64,000 bases of DNA. It comes from Reticulitermes lucifugus. Lineage: Eukaryota > Arthropoda > Insecta > Blattodea > Rhinotermitidae. A program made the position numbers and the translations under genes. This document shows, piece by piece, positions 36,651-50,956 of the stretch. The DNA lies in assembly GCA_026260175.1 (NCBI GenBank), contig JAKCWW010000458.1, forward strand, positions 18,561 to 82,560. Reading direction: 5' to 3'. Under the pieces are notes generated by a model that was not told where the DNA came from, did no database searches, and was given only the letters and a program-made list of their open reading frames with translations. Every line of letters begins with the position of its first letter. Positions within the stretch are counted from its first letter, which is position 1.

Positions 36651-39600
36651 ACAGAAGAACGCCGAATACGCGGGGATTTATTCACCTCCTTGGTGATTGA
36701 GAAACATTAAATGTCATGGAGATCTGACAGTCCAAATAAACCCCACTTATGAACATCTTTTGAAAGGAGACAAACACAAATATCTCTTCGGAGCTGCAGG
36801 TCTTCCTTACTTTCCCTTTACATTTTGTCTGTATCACTTATCACACACTTCACTTTCCGAATCCATTACCTGTTGGTAACACACACCCCTCTTATAATTG
36901 TAAAAACTGTTCCTAGTAATTAGCCTAATCAGTAGGCCTATGTGTGCGTATAAATGTTTGTTTCATTAACTGTATTTAACTTCATTTATTAAAGCCAATT
37001 TACAGGCAACCACTGCAAAAAAAACTACATACAGCTATAAAACGGAACAAGGTATCTACAAACAAAATAAAATAAATACACAAAACATCAAATATAAAAC
37101 AATATGCAGATTATAAAATGTCAAAAACGGAAATCAAATCTTCACTACAAATAGCATATTCCTGCACATAATGTTGCAGAAATTACACCTTTCAATGACA
37201 CACTGACCTTGAAAGTAAACAATGGAAGTGGAGAAACAGTACCTTCTTCTGGCATATAATGCCGTGTAGATTGGCATATGGGAACTGTTTCAGAGGATCA
37301 CACTGTCCAGATTTTCAGCATGCATCGATGACTGGACTACACTGAAGACTGAAGCAGTAAACCTGTGTAAAACCATCTATATATGAATCTACAGAGGGCC
37401 ATATTCCACAAAATTGGAAACTCAGCACCACCATAACAACCTCAAATCCTGCAAAATTAGCACAGTTTCTGGGAATTCTAGTACGAGAATCAAAAATGGA
37501 AGAGCAACCAATTTTGTTCTTAAAACCTTCAACAATAAGTACTGCATACAAATGCTGCCACCTGAAACATACTGTTTAAAGATGAAACCTAATATTTCCA
37601 CATATATCCATAAAATATCTGATGTGTCATAAGGCTACAAATTTCCTCTGCATTCTTTCACGTTTCAGATAAAACTGTCAATGGAACAGGGTCCCAGCCA
37701 ACAGACACATACTCATGGGCTGCACAATGAAAATTGAAAAGACTATCAATAATGGGAATAAGAAACGAAAGGTAACACAACATAACATACTCAATATTTT
37801 TAAACTATGAGAATATATGCAGTCAATCTGGCAGAATTTCATGATTACTGAAAAACTGGAAATAAGAGATACAATTATTATTATAATCTATAATTCAAGA
37901 CAAGACTGAACTTTAGCAGAGGATCATTCCATTCTCTGAACACCAGATTTACATGGTATTAGTATCAGAGTATTGATGTTAACAGACATAAGAATTTATA
38001 ATACATTTTCAAGTAATCAGCAAGCAAGATGTACTCATAATTTTAATATAGTCATACGTATCACTAATGAAAATATTAAACGGCAAGGGTCCCAAAGTGG
38101 ATGTTTGTGGAATAACAAATTTCACATGGTATGAAACAGAAAGGATTCCAAAAATATGAACAAAAGATTGTTTATTGGGCAAATAGCTATGGGACATATA
38201 GTTCAGACCATTACAACACAACACATTAAAATGCATACACATTAACCAAGCCTGACATTTGAAACAATCAGGTTCATCCTCAACATATCAAAATATGTCA
38301 GGTTTGTAAACTGAGTTGTGTATCAGGTTGACGTAAATTGACTGCATTGATGATTTTGTTCATAGTGACTCAACATGCAAGTTGTCTTGCAACCAAAATG
38401 TGTCAGGATTCGTCAAATGGAAAGAAAAAACAGTACCTTTGTACTTGCACAGTGTATTCTTGTACTTCACTATTGTGTAACCTTCAACAGAAGAATGGGA
38501 CATACCATTAAATGTAGAGCCTTTTCATGCAAATGGGAAAACACTGTCCTGCAGTGGTAATTTAAATTGAATAGTGGGCTGGCCATAGCAGAAAGCTGGC
38601 ATTTAAAAGACAATATGTTAAAAGGTTAATCATTTTCTTTAGACAGCACAGATGCTGTGCACATAGTTAAGATTGCCTAGTGATATGCAGACAAATTTTT
38701 TTTGAGACCTGAATATGTATGCTGAATATTTTTGCGTTGCCTGTAACATGATAAAAGTATGTTTACCATATTAAATATTCATAAGTAAAAAACTACATAC
38801 TATATCGACCTGGGTAACTCAAATCCTGAACTCATATACTAATATGAAAAGGACCAGACTTCCTGTTTGACCCCAGGCTTTATATCTTAATGCATGCTTG
38901 CCTGAAACCCTGGAGTAAGCGTGGGAGTGTGTATGTTACAGTTTGACCAGTTTTATTAACTCTTGGGCTGTTCCTTCAGTGTGAATGTACTGTTAGTAAC
39001 AACTTTAATACGCCTGAATTTTTAAGTAAGTTGTTTCTCAGACACATGATAATGATTTCCCAACCTTTTCTTGTTATGCTCCTAACTGGTCTGTCACAAA
39101 CTGCATTTTCCAACCTCAGTGTATTAACATAAAATCAAAAGACAGAGAGAAAGAGAGAGAAGGGGGCAGGGGATGGAGAGAAGAAGAGCCTCAAACCACC
39201 TCTGTGGACTGAGCACTATGCTGGGAATCACTGGCAAAAGTTGCATTATCTGCAAAATTATGCTAGACATAAGTAAATGCATATAAAAATACTAGTTTTC
39301 AAAATAACCATTTTAGCAACATCATGGTGTGTAAAATACACTTAATATTGCATTACAATTTCATCTCTGAAGAGTCTAATGTAAGTGAAAGAATGTCATA
39401 AAACCTTCTCAGGTGTCCAGCTGCATCAAATTGAAACAGCAGTTCTTTTGTTCTGAATCAATGCAGCTGGTCACCCAGTGAGATTTCATTAATTTGAGTT
39501 GCATGAAAGCTCAGACCTTATACTGCAAGATGTCATAAACCAACACAGAATAAACTAAGGACGATTTAGGCACTAAGACGTGTACAGACTGACAGGACCC

Positions 39601-42600
39601 TGCATAAAGTTTGCTACGGTTAAGCGTCCATTTGCTCAAGAGCTCAAATTGTTAGCAAATGTCTACAAAAATTTTGAAAAAGTTGCTGTATTGAAAAAGT
39701 ATATAACACTAAATGTTAACCTTATTTAATTATACTGTGCTGAGAAATTTCAATAGCAAAATCAGTAAAATCTTGAAACTTGTACAAAATAAGACAACTC
39801 TACTAGCTTTCACTATCCAAGAAATTTCAAGTTTGAATAATATAATTTTGGACCCTTGTTGACAATTAGACATTCCCATGTAAAACAATACTTGTTAGGC
39901 CATGCCCAGTAGAATTACACTCCACATAATATCCACACAAAACACTCAATGCTCTAGTGAAAACATACATGTGTCCAACATAAAACAAAATGTGTGAGAA
40001 ACACAGCAAAGTTACTCAAACTACAGCCTTACAAAACTTCAGTTGCTCACTTTATAGCCATGTTGTATGTTCAGTCCATGTTGGTAAGTTTGATCCTGAG
40101 CAGACATATTTTTACCAGCATTATTTGAATGGACAAATGTAACACTCTAGTCAGTGAAGTACAGAAAATCCACGCCTTATTATATACAACTTTATTCCAT
40201 GACTTAAAAGTTGATGCATGGGATGTCCCGAGTGTGGGAAGGATTTTGAGTTGTTTTTGCAGGTACAATTAAATCTGACAGCTATGGTTCAGGTACTGCA
40301 CATAAAGCAGCCACCTTCTCTATGTTATCACAACTGCAAACTGAGTAAAAACGGAGCCATTATCACTATGAGCACACATAGCAGCACGGCCCAGCATCAT
40401 CACAGCTGCAAAATAATCTCACTGTATAAGGTTTAACTTATTTAAGTTTCAGAAACTATATAAGTAACAATATAGCTGTACTGGAACTACTGGATATCTT
40501 AAACTAAGAATTCGGTAAAGGAATTGTATGCCAAGGTTTTTTTTATTTTAAGGAACCTATATATAACAAATCTGAATAAGTTCAGAGTCCTCAACTTCAT
40601 TATATAGATGTTTAACTACACTTGGTAATTTCTTTAAAAAAATTACATGACAAATAAACTGTTACCTTACTGTTGGCAGCATATACCTAAGAGCTCTAAG
40701 AGTGAACATCTGTCCTTTCACTCTGTTTTTAGATATTCAGTTCAGTTACATCACATAGACATAATATAAATAATGAATATTGATGGTAATTACTGTTATA
40801 AATATTAATGATACTAATATTAACATTAATAACAATAACTATTCATTATTCATAATCTGAACAGAAATAATTACACAATAATATACAAGATAAATGATAT
40901 GGTTACCCAGGGTAGGAACTGGGAAAGCAGGGAAAAAAATCAATCTCTCTACATGACAACCTCCCAACTTTTCTATCACTGTAACAGGCTGTATATAAGA
41001 AAGGTGGGATTAGAGTTTTATATATACGTATATGACTTCATTGGTTCACTGGATTTTTCTAAACAATTTCAGTTAAAAATTTTCTGAGATGAGAACTTGG
41101 AAGGAGAGCTATGAGCCAAAATCCCAAATTTCTAACTCAATGAAAACCTGCTGCTAGCTAATTATTAGCATCCTTATACACAGATGCTGCACATCCATTT
41201 TCCCCAGCATCCACAGGACCCACAATCAAGAACAACCTTCCAAGAAAATGAGGTTCATAGGCCACTATAGATGATACACCCATGAAACTCAAGTACATTT
41301 GTACAGAGGCAGAGGCAAGGAGCATGAATATCCATAACAACATGTTGCTGTCACACTGGGCACCTGCTCATATTTACTAGGATTAAGACAATAGCTATTA
41401 TAAATCTTAAACAAAACACATACCTTGTGTACTGTAGACATTTTGATAAACGTACGCCTGTACAAGCTAGGAGTCATACTGGATGAAACACATACTTGAT
41501 ATTGGAGTTATGTATAATGTGATATGTTGTCAGACTAGCATGTAACTACCCAAAAGATTGAAATTTTAAACCTTAGCATTTCTGATACCACAGAAATAAC
41601 GAATCCCCATAATCAAATTTATAACAATGCAATTTTGTGTAAGTAATTATGATTAAAAGTAAAGAATGCAGTTAATGTAATTCTTTAATCTGTGAAAAGT
41701 CAATCTGAATCTTCTGCACCCATGTTTAAGGCCCTGAATGAGCAGATGCCCTGAGATCCAAACAGTGAATGAGAAGTATTCAGCCACATCTATTACATTA
41801 CGTTAAGTCGCTGATATTCTCAACAACAGAGCAATGAAGACCCATCTCTGACAATAAATGTCCAGCAGAGCCATAAAAACAGGAACTTACATCTAACCAC
41901 GATATTCACAAATCAAACACACGCACATTCACACCAAAACATGGAATCAGCTTGGGATTATAAGTCTGCTTTAACCAAAAGAAATGCGAGCTTAACTGGA
42001 TGTTCGGAAAAGATGCATGCATAAAGAAATGCATAAGCCATCTAACATGGTTGCAAGTTCTCTGGTCCTGGCATCAGATTTACTGGCACACACATACAAT
42101 AGAATCATTCAGGAAACATGAATGAATCATAAAAAGAGGAAAACATGCTTCCCCTAATAAACTTCAAAACATATTTCATTTAAACACTAGTGAAGAGATC
42201 GCATCTAGTCACATTCTCATAGAATACTTTTAAATTTTCATCAAATCCTGCATGAACAGATTGTAGTGAAAATTAGGCACACTCTCAAAACATAAACATC
42301 ACAGATTTTTTGATGTGATAATAGAACACAATGGGATGTCCTCCTTAAAAAGTTTTGATGTGATGTTTTGGTGTGTGTGTGTGCATCAGTAAATCCTTGT
42401 GTTGTTATTACCTACAAACTTACAAAAAGTAATTTGCCACAAACACCCTATACAAGACATATTAATAATTAAAGGCTACTACATACATGCAGCTTATAAT
42501 ACCCTTATTCAGTCTGAACAATATGGTATCATCAAAATGTAATGAATCACTCATGAGATGCTCTCACCTCTACTTGAAACCGATTCAACCACCAAGAACA

Positions 42601-42839
42601 CCAAGAGGAGAGAAATTACAACGACCAATTTCAATTTATGTTAAAATAAATATTCAGTTATTATGAAAGTACTTAACTGAAAAGTCTGTTCACACATTCT
42701 GAAGTCACATTTCATTAAAACAAGATATATCCCACATCAAAAGGGTGGACATGAACTACATACATATGATTCAAATTTAAATACTGGAATTTCTGTGCCA
42801 ATTAGTATTATCATAAGAAGCACCTGAAAAAAGAATCTC

Positions 42840-42960
42840 TCCATTCCTGGAATTGAACTTGCCTCATTTAGACATAAACAAATACCAACCTAACTGAACT
42901 TGGAAAAGAAGACAAGGGCCCTGTAGTAAAGATGGACATGGTTACTATGTCAGAGAATTT
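42840..42960 (-). repeat. Probable tRNA-derived SINE fragment
   Basis: The minus strand AAGTTCAATTCCAGG (42847-42860) is a B-box-like motif with a decayed upstream tRNA-type head. Confidence 0.3.
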
Positions 42961-43190
42961 TAGCCTACTACTGAAGTTAAAATGCACTCAAGAGGTTCAA
43001 ATTTAATGAATACTTTTAATTAGTTTGTTTTTTCTGTTTGTATCTCATCTGACAGACATCCATTCATCTACAATTACAGTTTTGATCAGAGTCCTTTTCT
43101 TAGGCATACATTTTGAAATACAAAACAACCACCATGAAGGATTCTCACAGTACTACATTTGTGTCAACTCCTATATCAATGCCCTCATTA

Positions 43191-43250
43191 GAAAAGAAAG
43201 AAAGCAAGAAAGAAAGAGAGAAAGACATAAAAAAAAAAACAAAAAACACG
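43191..43250 (+). repeat. (GAAA)n-like microsatellite
   Basis: Imperfect GAAA repeats followed by an A-rich run. Confidence 0.8.
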
Positions 43251-44261
43251 AACATATAAATTCACTATAAAATCTCACTATGTTGTCAGTCTTTCACAGA
43301 TGAATAAATTAAATTACAACCAAAGTTTAAAATTTGTGCACATGTGAGTGGAACTTATGAAAAGTCAATTTAGCAATTTCCTTGGTACAAAAATGCTCAG
43401 TTTCACACACTACGTGTCAGTAGCAGCCACAATATGTCTTATTTGTTCATAATTTCAATTATGATTACAGTATGTTAAGTGGGTTAAACAGCAAGCTCAA
43501 AATGGATGCCTGAAGACAGGTGTCTCTTTAATAAAGCCTTCTACAGAAAACAAGATACAAATATAAAAAAGATAGTAAATTACATATTCTGTGGATAATA
43601 TTGTTATGTATACATTTTTACATTACATTTATTTTTAAAACACTTGTTCTTGTGAATAAACTATGGAAAACAATTCAACATCACATACAGTCCCAACAGA
43701 ATTAAGTTACATCTATCTCGACACACAACCTAAACGAAAAGTCGCAAATAATAAGCCAGCATTATATTTTACTTCCAAAGTAGCAAAGCAACACCCACAA
43801 CTGACAAACTTGTCACATTTCAAAGCAAAGTAATGTGATTTGAGCTATTTCTTGTAATCTTGATTTTACATGCTGTTGTGGTAACAAAGTAAAATTCAGT
43901 TGTATATAACAAAAGGCCAAGTTTCTCTTCAATGTGGAAAGAAACAAGAAGATTTTGACTGTTTGTTGACTTTAAACCCAAAGTAGCAGTAGATCAAACA
44001 ATCTCCTCAAAGCATGAATTTGTATGCAGTTAAATCTCTTCTGAATATGAAATAAGTTAGACTGGAAAAATCTATTGAGGCACTTGCAAAGTTTTATGAG
44101 TGTATAAGAAAATGTTACACCTCTGCTCCAGGAAGGAGCAAATCATTTCAGATGGCACGTAACAAATAACATTTTCAAACCACATATAATACATTCACAA
44201 GCACCGACATTAATTTTCAAGAACAAGCGAATGAAAACTAGCAACATACATTTTTTCAAGC

Positions 44262-44550
44262 TGGGACAGCTAGTCAGTATAGTGACTAGACTATGGGCTA
44301 GACCAAGGTCTTGATTCCTGGCAGGGGCAAGGGATTTTTTCCTCCAAAATATCCAGATCAGCTCTGGGGCCCAGCCAAACTCCTATTCAATGGGTACCAG
44401 GTGTTATTTCCTGGAAGTAAAGTGGCTAGGGCATGAAGCTAATCACTCACCTTCACCTAGTGCAAAGGATAAGAATGAGTGAAGCTATACCGCTACTCCT
44501 CCTACATGCCTTCATGGCATGCACAGGGCCAACCTTACATTTGTAACTTT
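44262..44550 (+). repeat. tRNA-derived SINE, near full length
   Basis: The head GTCAGTATAGTGACTAGACT with the B-box-like TCTTGATTCCTGG, the body AGCTCTGGGGCCCAGCCAAA, and a final block CTTCATGGCATGCACAGGGC are all shared with the copies at 60548 and 52975. Confidence 0.65.
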
Positions 44551-45738
44551 AATACGCATTAGTTTATAAAGATTTTTCTCCAGTGTCTGAAGAAACAAGA
44601 TGACCCTCGCTCAACATCACTTAAAAACAGGTTCTGTTAGAATAAAAAGAATTCATACACCATACATACACATTACATTTCACATAGTATGAGAAGGTTA
44701 AATTCTGTTGAGGCATAAAATATACCTCAAATGCAGTATCCTGAATGCTATGCTAAAGGGACAAAACTGTAGGCCTACTTCTATCTAGTCATGCCACAAC
44801 TCACCTTCATTTGTGCAATGCAGAAATTTGTGTGTATGAAAATAATATTACATAAATGCTAAAACAGCCTTAGAAAAGTACAATGTAATGTTAAAATAAA
44901 ATTCAGACATCTTAAATACATGTATTCAAAAAGGACTGACATAGCAGTATATTGCTTGGAAGGAGGAACATAGAATTGATAGATATAACAGAAAATTCTA
45001 CCATTTGTCTAACTGCATCAGCAGATATTCAAACTCTAAATCACTGTCATCTACAATGTAAAAGAACCCTCATACTTTGGTTTGATCAGTTGACACCACA
45101 TTTTAGAATTTGTACAGATTTAAAATTTTACAAGGATCAACACAACTGTCCAAAATGCATTCCAGCCACCTGCAATATTTCATATATTGGCATGTTTGAC
45201 AGAAAACAAACAAGCTGATCAATCCGAAATTTTGGAAACATCATGTTGGGGGGTGTGCCACAACCAGTTCTAAGTATGTTTCTCCTGACAGCTCATAAGA
45301 TGTTTGGGACAAATCTTTAAGACCACCACTCATATCTACACATCATGTATGAGCCAAGTACTACTACTGTTGGTGTCTTGCTTAAAAGGTATACACAAAT
45401 ATCACCTACACCATTGCCTCCCACAAGGGTAAATTACGGATATTCTGAACCATCTTCAAATTCTTGGCAGCAGGTTCTTAAACGTCCAAAGTGACATGGT
45501 AAAACACTAAACACAAAGGTGGGTTCCTTTCATAAGTTGTATCAATACAAGGACAAACATATATACGTTTATATCAATGGAATGCTCATTCTAAACACCA
45601 ACACACATATTTCGCCATATTTCTTATCAGTAATAACCCTGAACCTGAGATAAAGACTCAATAGGGGTCTTTGGATGGCACTTTCACCGACAGGTAGCTC
45701 ACCAACACGGGCAAGAATGGCTCCTGCCCCTCACTCTA

Positions 45739-45775
45739 GGAGGAGGTGGTGGTGGTGGTGGTGGTGGGGGAGGGA
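45739..45775 (+). repeat. (GGT)n microsatellite
   Basis: About nine GGT units followed by a G-rich stretch. Confidence 0.85.
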
Positions 45776-46007
45776 GGATTTAAAGCAATGTAACCATTCA
45801 AATGACAATACATATGTACAATTACTTCATTTCAGTACCAACTGTAAAATATACACTAATCATTTTAAAACAGGAGCTGGTGGATAAACTGAGCACTTTG
45901 CAGCTGTACGATAGGTATGGGACAACCATTCTTCCAGTCTGCTGTAATACTTCAGCTATGGAAAAAAATGTTGGCATCTCTGTGTCCTGAAAGTGTATTT
46001 GTGGGTC

Positions 46008-46211
46008 TCAGACCCATGAATCTCCACCAGCTGGAGTACTTCTGTGGCCATCCATCACCATCCCCTTTCCTGGTTCTTCATATCCCCACATGTCACCTGG
46101 ACCTGGAGGCAGCTGGCCATCATACTGTGACGGTGTACCTGCCTCATACTGACGGTTCTTTTTCTTTTCCCGATTCACTTGAGCATAAAGAGGTTCTCCT
46201 GGCTTTGCTAG
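46008..46211 (-). CDS. p120ctn: p120ctn terminal exon with DSWV PDZ ligand
   Basis: 67 codons plus TGA (46008-46010): LAKPGEPLYAQVNREKKKNR ... GDSWV. Two overlapping ctag acceptors exist; only the first (exon start 46211) keeps the phase of the preceding exon. A long inverted-repeat element begins only about 50 bp upstream of this acceptor. Confidence 0.93.
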   Translation of the reverse strand, partial: LAKPGEPLYAQVNREKKKNRQYEAGTPSQYDGQLPPGPGDMWGYEEPGKGMVMDGHRSTPAGGDSWV

Positions 46212-49200
46212 CTAGAACATACATAATAAGGGATCTCAATTAGCTTAACTAAACAGTTTCCAAATTTTATTCTGGGTTCACCGTGCATTTTCACTAACTA
46301 ATATCTCACTACCAACTAAATGCNNNNNNNNNNNNNNNNNNNNNNNNNNNNNNNNNNNNNNNNNNNNNNNNNNNNNNATGTTTCGGTTTCTATAAAACCA
46401 TCATCAGGGGATCACTAAATTGTACTTATCAAAATCCGTCTATGTGTTCCTCTATCAGCACACGCAATGCAGGTCACTATGATGTGCACTATGTTAACTT
46501 AGTGCACATCACGCCCAAACAGTACGCACCATAGCTAGACAACATAAGAAACACCAGTAACAGAGAACCACGATTCTTCAAAATATCCAACGACATGCAG
46601 TGCTAAAGACTCTCCACCATGAAAACACAACGGGACGAGTTCAGTGATAGTGCACGATATTTTTTACATTTTTAATATTCATCTATTTTATTACTTTAAC
46701 ATATGGTGCTAAAAAGTGAAACCGTAACTATCAGGAGTGAACGTGGTGACCTGCATTGCGTGTGCTGATAGAGGAACACATGGACAGATTTTGATAAGTA
46801 CAATTTAGTGACCCCCTGATGATGGTTTTATAGAAACCGAAACATATGTAGGGGCCTTTTAGACAATTTTAGAAAAACCTTATATTGGTTTTTTTAATAA
46901 AATGTACATTTAGTTGGTAGTGAGATATAAAACAGTTTCCAATTAAAAAAAAAATTATTCTGCATGATCCTTATTAAGTAGAAGTTAAAGGAAACATGTG
47001 ATCTTGGAAATTTTACAAAATCCATACATAATTCCTATTAGGGTTGTAATGCAGATACTGTATCTCAATATTTCTATCTACAGAGGCTACTTCAGAACAA
47101 ATAAAAAACTTAACACTGTAAGTTATCCTTCCCACAAACAGTGGATAACATGAGAACCAATATATAACAAATAACATTTTGAAACTCAATATTATTTTAC
47201 ATATTCTTCATGAAGTGGTCAAAAATGTCACTGCATACCACAAAATGGAAATGCTCAAAAATCACATGTAATTAAAATTTGAATTTATAATTGTTCTTCT
47301 TGTATTAGGACTGCCTTTTCTAATGCAGCAAGAAATAAAATGCAAGAGTCCAATATAAATCACAGCAAAGGAATCAGAAAGGAGCGACAACTAATTATAT
47401 CACAAACTGCTATTACTGGGCCAGATTAACTGTAATTAAAATACTCATTATATATTCATAACTTATTCTTATATTGTGTCCCCCATGAAAAAAAAATGTT
47501 CATGTATTTATACAGTGGACAACATACATGCCACACATTTCATATCGGCCTCTCCAATCCTTCTTTGGTTGAAATCATGTTCCATGTTTAATGTGTTGTT
47601 ACTGCATATACAAAAGAGATGTTAAAAATATCATGCTAATCACTGCTCATCTGGATTTTTGTCATTCAACAGTAATGTGCACCTGAGAAGATATGCAGCA
47701 ACAAATGAGAGTCGAGGATGAACGTGAGCAATACATTGGGATGGATTATGAACAAAATCGGGCACTATCCTGGCACTGGTCTGGAAGAAATGAGAAGAGT
47801 TCATGGCAGGAATTTGAAATGAGAACCTTGCAACCAAGAAACTTCAATTGTAACAAAACGCTGATTGGTTCTCAAAGTGTAACATTTCAACTAAGACTTA
47901 ACTGTGACCACTTTTTACTGCACATACAAATAATTCGCATCACCACACAGAAGATTCTGGAGAATGTTCAGCCATATGAATAACATTAAATGTGGAAGAC
48001 ACTAAATTTATGTATACAGCAATTGGAAACAACACAGCTGGATAATCTGAAATTAACTGTTACTAATATTAGCCACAGGATAAATAGATTCTGCATCTAT
48101 TGAATTTATGTTGGAAGAAATACAGAATACCAACATGCAAAATCACTAAAGTATAAAACTTTGTAAGGAGCGAATACAAGCTGCTGTGAGAACTATACAG
48201 TGTTAATCTTTTATACACAGTTATAAGACATGTATTAAACTAATGAATGACTTACAAATACTTCAGATACACTGCTGTCATACGAACAGATTGGTATTAG
48301 ATATGGAAGATCCCACATAGATGATAATTTCACAATCAAGTGAAGAAATAGGGAACATTTAATTTATGTGCACACACTGCTTTCATAGATTATAAAACAA
48401 ACATTTAACATAATTAGTTGCAAAAAAGTGTTACAGACACAAGGAAAAAAGGAGGTTACCCACTACATCTTACACAAAATCTATACATAATGATGATGAG
48501 CAAGCATGCTCAAAACATGCTGGGAAAGTAAAAGCAAACCAAACTAGGTACTCCTGAGGAACACCACCACTCTCTTTCTGTTTGGCTATTACTTTCATTT
48601 ACTATGTTGTAATCACAGACAGTGAAACTTAGTGAATGATATGTGCTGTGGAAAGTACATTAAACTTAGTATCACAAAGGTTTAGACATGATCTGGTCAG
48701 ATCTTGACCATGCAGTTCAAGAAGATCTTGCATTGTAATATCACCACATTACTGAAAGTAATTTGCTTTGGAGTGCAAAAACAGGGTTCAAAGTCCTCTT
48801 TTAAATACCACCAGACAGAAGCAGCTACAAGGTAATGGCAAGAACAAACCTGTCCATTACAAATCATAATTCTAGTTCAGTTACATTCCAAGGAGACAAT
48901 AATACTTTCTTATTTTCTCAGCATACAAATAATTCATGGCAATAAAACAGGCCAGCGTCATCATACCCACAGGTCTGAGCTTTAAAATAATTTACTCCAA
49001 TTCCTGACATAAGAGACTACTCATAACTTTGAAATGGTGCTTGAAATTAAGTCTTTTGGTGGAAATACACTGAATTAACAATTTCAGTGCCTACACTCTG
49101 AACTATTTCTTGACTACCTGAGTAACTATTTGCTTCCCCAAGAGGGAGTGTGGTCCAAGGAGTTAAGCAGTTCTGATTCCACTGAAATATAAAGAAATAA

Positions 49201-50918
49201 TATAGAGTACTTGCTGTGGTATTGGCTAACATGTCCATGTGAAACCCCTCTTTTGTTGCACTCCCAGATAAAGTCTAGCAACAACACTTAATATTCTACA
49301 TATTCCATGCAGTTGTTGTACATATACAAGTTATCTATACCAATACTGCACAAGTGGGAGCATATAGAATTGGTCTGCAGTAGTTGGTATAAATAGCTTG
49401 TATACCTAGCAACAACATTTTTCAGGTGACCTCTTGCTCCCTAATGATGAACACCAAACAGGAACATATAACCACTAACAAAGTGACCATTCCACCCTTT
49501 AACATACCTGAAATTACTTCCCTAACCATCACACAACAATATGATAACCATGCCCTAATTCAGAACTGAAAGGGATAAGACAGGATTTACATTATGACCA
49601 CCTACCATGACACTTGGGCCACCACCTGTCTAAAAATTTGTTAATCAATGCTTGCACCTAAGCCTAGGGTTTACTGGTAGTTCATAGCTAATCTGGAAGA
49701 CTACTAACTTCTGAGATGAGATGCCATGCAGTCTGGTAGTAATTTATCAATGTTTTGGAGGAATGTATTGCTTCCATCTTCAGGGTATCGCAGTTGCCAG
49801 TAAATTTCTACCAGACCAGAAGATGGTAGACTGCATAGTCACTGCTGTGAGAACCTGAAATCTCATACAACTAATCGTTGCCACTTCCGATTATGACAAT
49901 GTGTTGAGATGGGCTGCTCTGCTGACACTTCCAACCATAACATTATTAGACACCCTTCTTTTATTGATTTCATGTATTCGACTTCTGAATACCCCACATA
50001 ACAAATGCCTGAAGAGTGAGTTCATATGCTTATTCTGAAGCTGAGCAAAGTGCTTTCTCAACACAGGTGTAAGCAAGCACTGTGATTTTTAGGGCCATTT
50101 TTGAAGTACAGTAAATTTGTAAAAAATTTTATTCAATCCCCATTCTGCCCCAATTGCTTTCAGTTTGTCATACACACCATGCTTTCCATCTAAGACGTCA
50201 ATCTGAGAACATACACCTCTTCACGTTGAAACTTTTACCAAAAAGGTGACAGATTAGTAACAAGAAAATTCACCTGTACTGCACATCCAGCTGTCAGTCA
50301 TTAAATTCACTGACTTTACTGTAGGGAGCAAGTGCAGAATGCCTTTAGTATCAGCGTTGTTTAAATTTGGAACTACATTATGTGAGAGTGCTGTTTTGCT
50401 AAACAATGTTTTACTTTATTTAAGAATACTTATGTGATACAGCACTGAGGTAGCAGTTTAAAATGAGACAAAGGACAATTATGACAGAGATATGGAAAGG
50501 ATGGAATAGGAAGCACCTACAAGATCACATTAAAGAAAACCTTCTCTTCCACTCTCACGTCGAGTGGGTGTACATATGTCTTAACGTTAAGTAATTATCA
50601 GAGCAGACACCTGACAGTATCTTATGTCTGATGGACATGTAGCTTACAAAACTGTTACATGTATGAATGCTGTATATTATTGAATTGTTAAATTAAACAA
50701 AGACATACGAATATTGTCTGGAATAAGTATTTCCATAATCACATTGTAATAATGCAAGTACATTCACATCTTTTTCTCACACTATGTCAACACAGCACAT
50801 ATGAAACATTTTTATTTAAGCACTTACATCACTCAGAACTTTGCAAGAAGAGCGTCATAATGCAACAGAAAATATGTGAGTGTGAGTGCGCAAGCGCCTG
50901 CATTCACGCGCGCACACA

Positions 50919-50956
<38 letters not shown>

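Larger units (their letters stand above)
36651..44261. other. Gene-poor interval between Pim and p120ctn
   Basis: Only short frames, an (AC)n-poor AT-rich background and simple repeats. A minus-strand AATAAA at about 43628-43633 could end the p120ctn transcript, but the 3' end cannot be placed. Confidence 0.35.
46264..46929. mobile_element. Inverted-repeat element with 13-bp target duplication, split by an assembly gap
   Basis: AAACAGTTTCCAA is repeated perfectly at 46251-46263 and 46930-46942. Arms pair from ATATCTCACTACCAACTAAA (46300 on) to its inverse (46907-46927), and from the hairpin through GATAGAGGAACACAT. The left arm is interrupted by 54 N. About 36 bp at the left end are outside the arms. 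Lies in the last p120ctn intron close to its acceptor. Confidence 0.75.

Noticed and set aside
47640-47983. Overlapping frames on both strands inside the p120ctn intron
   Set aside because: Neither shows a known domain or links in phase to p120ctn exons.
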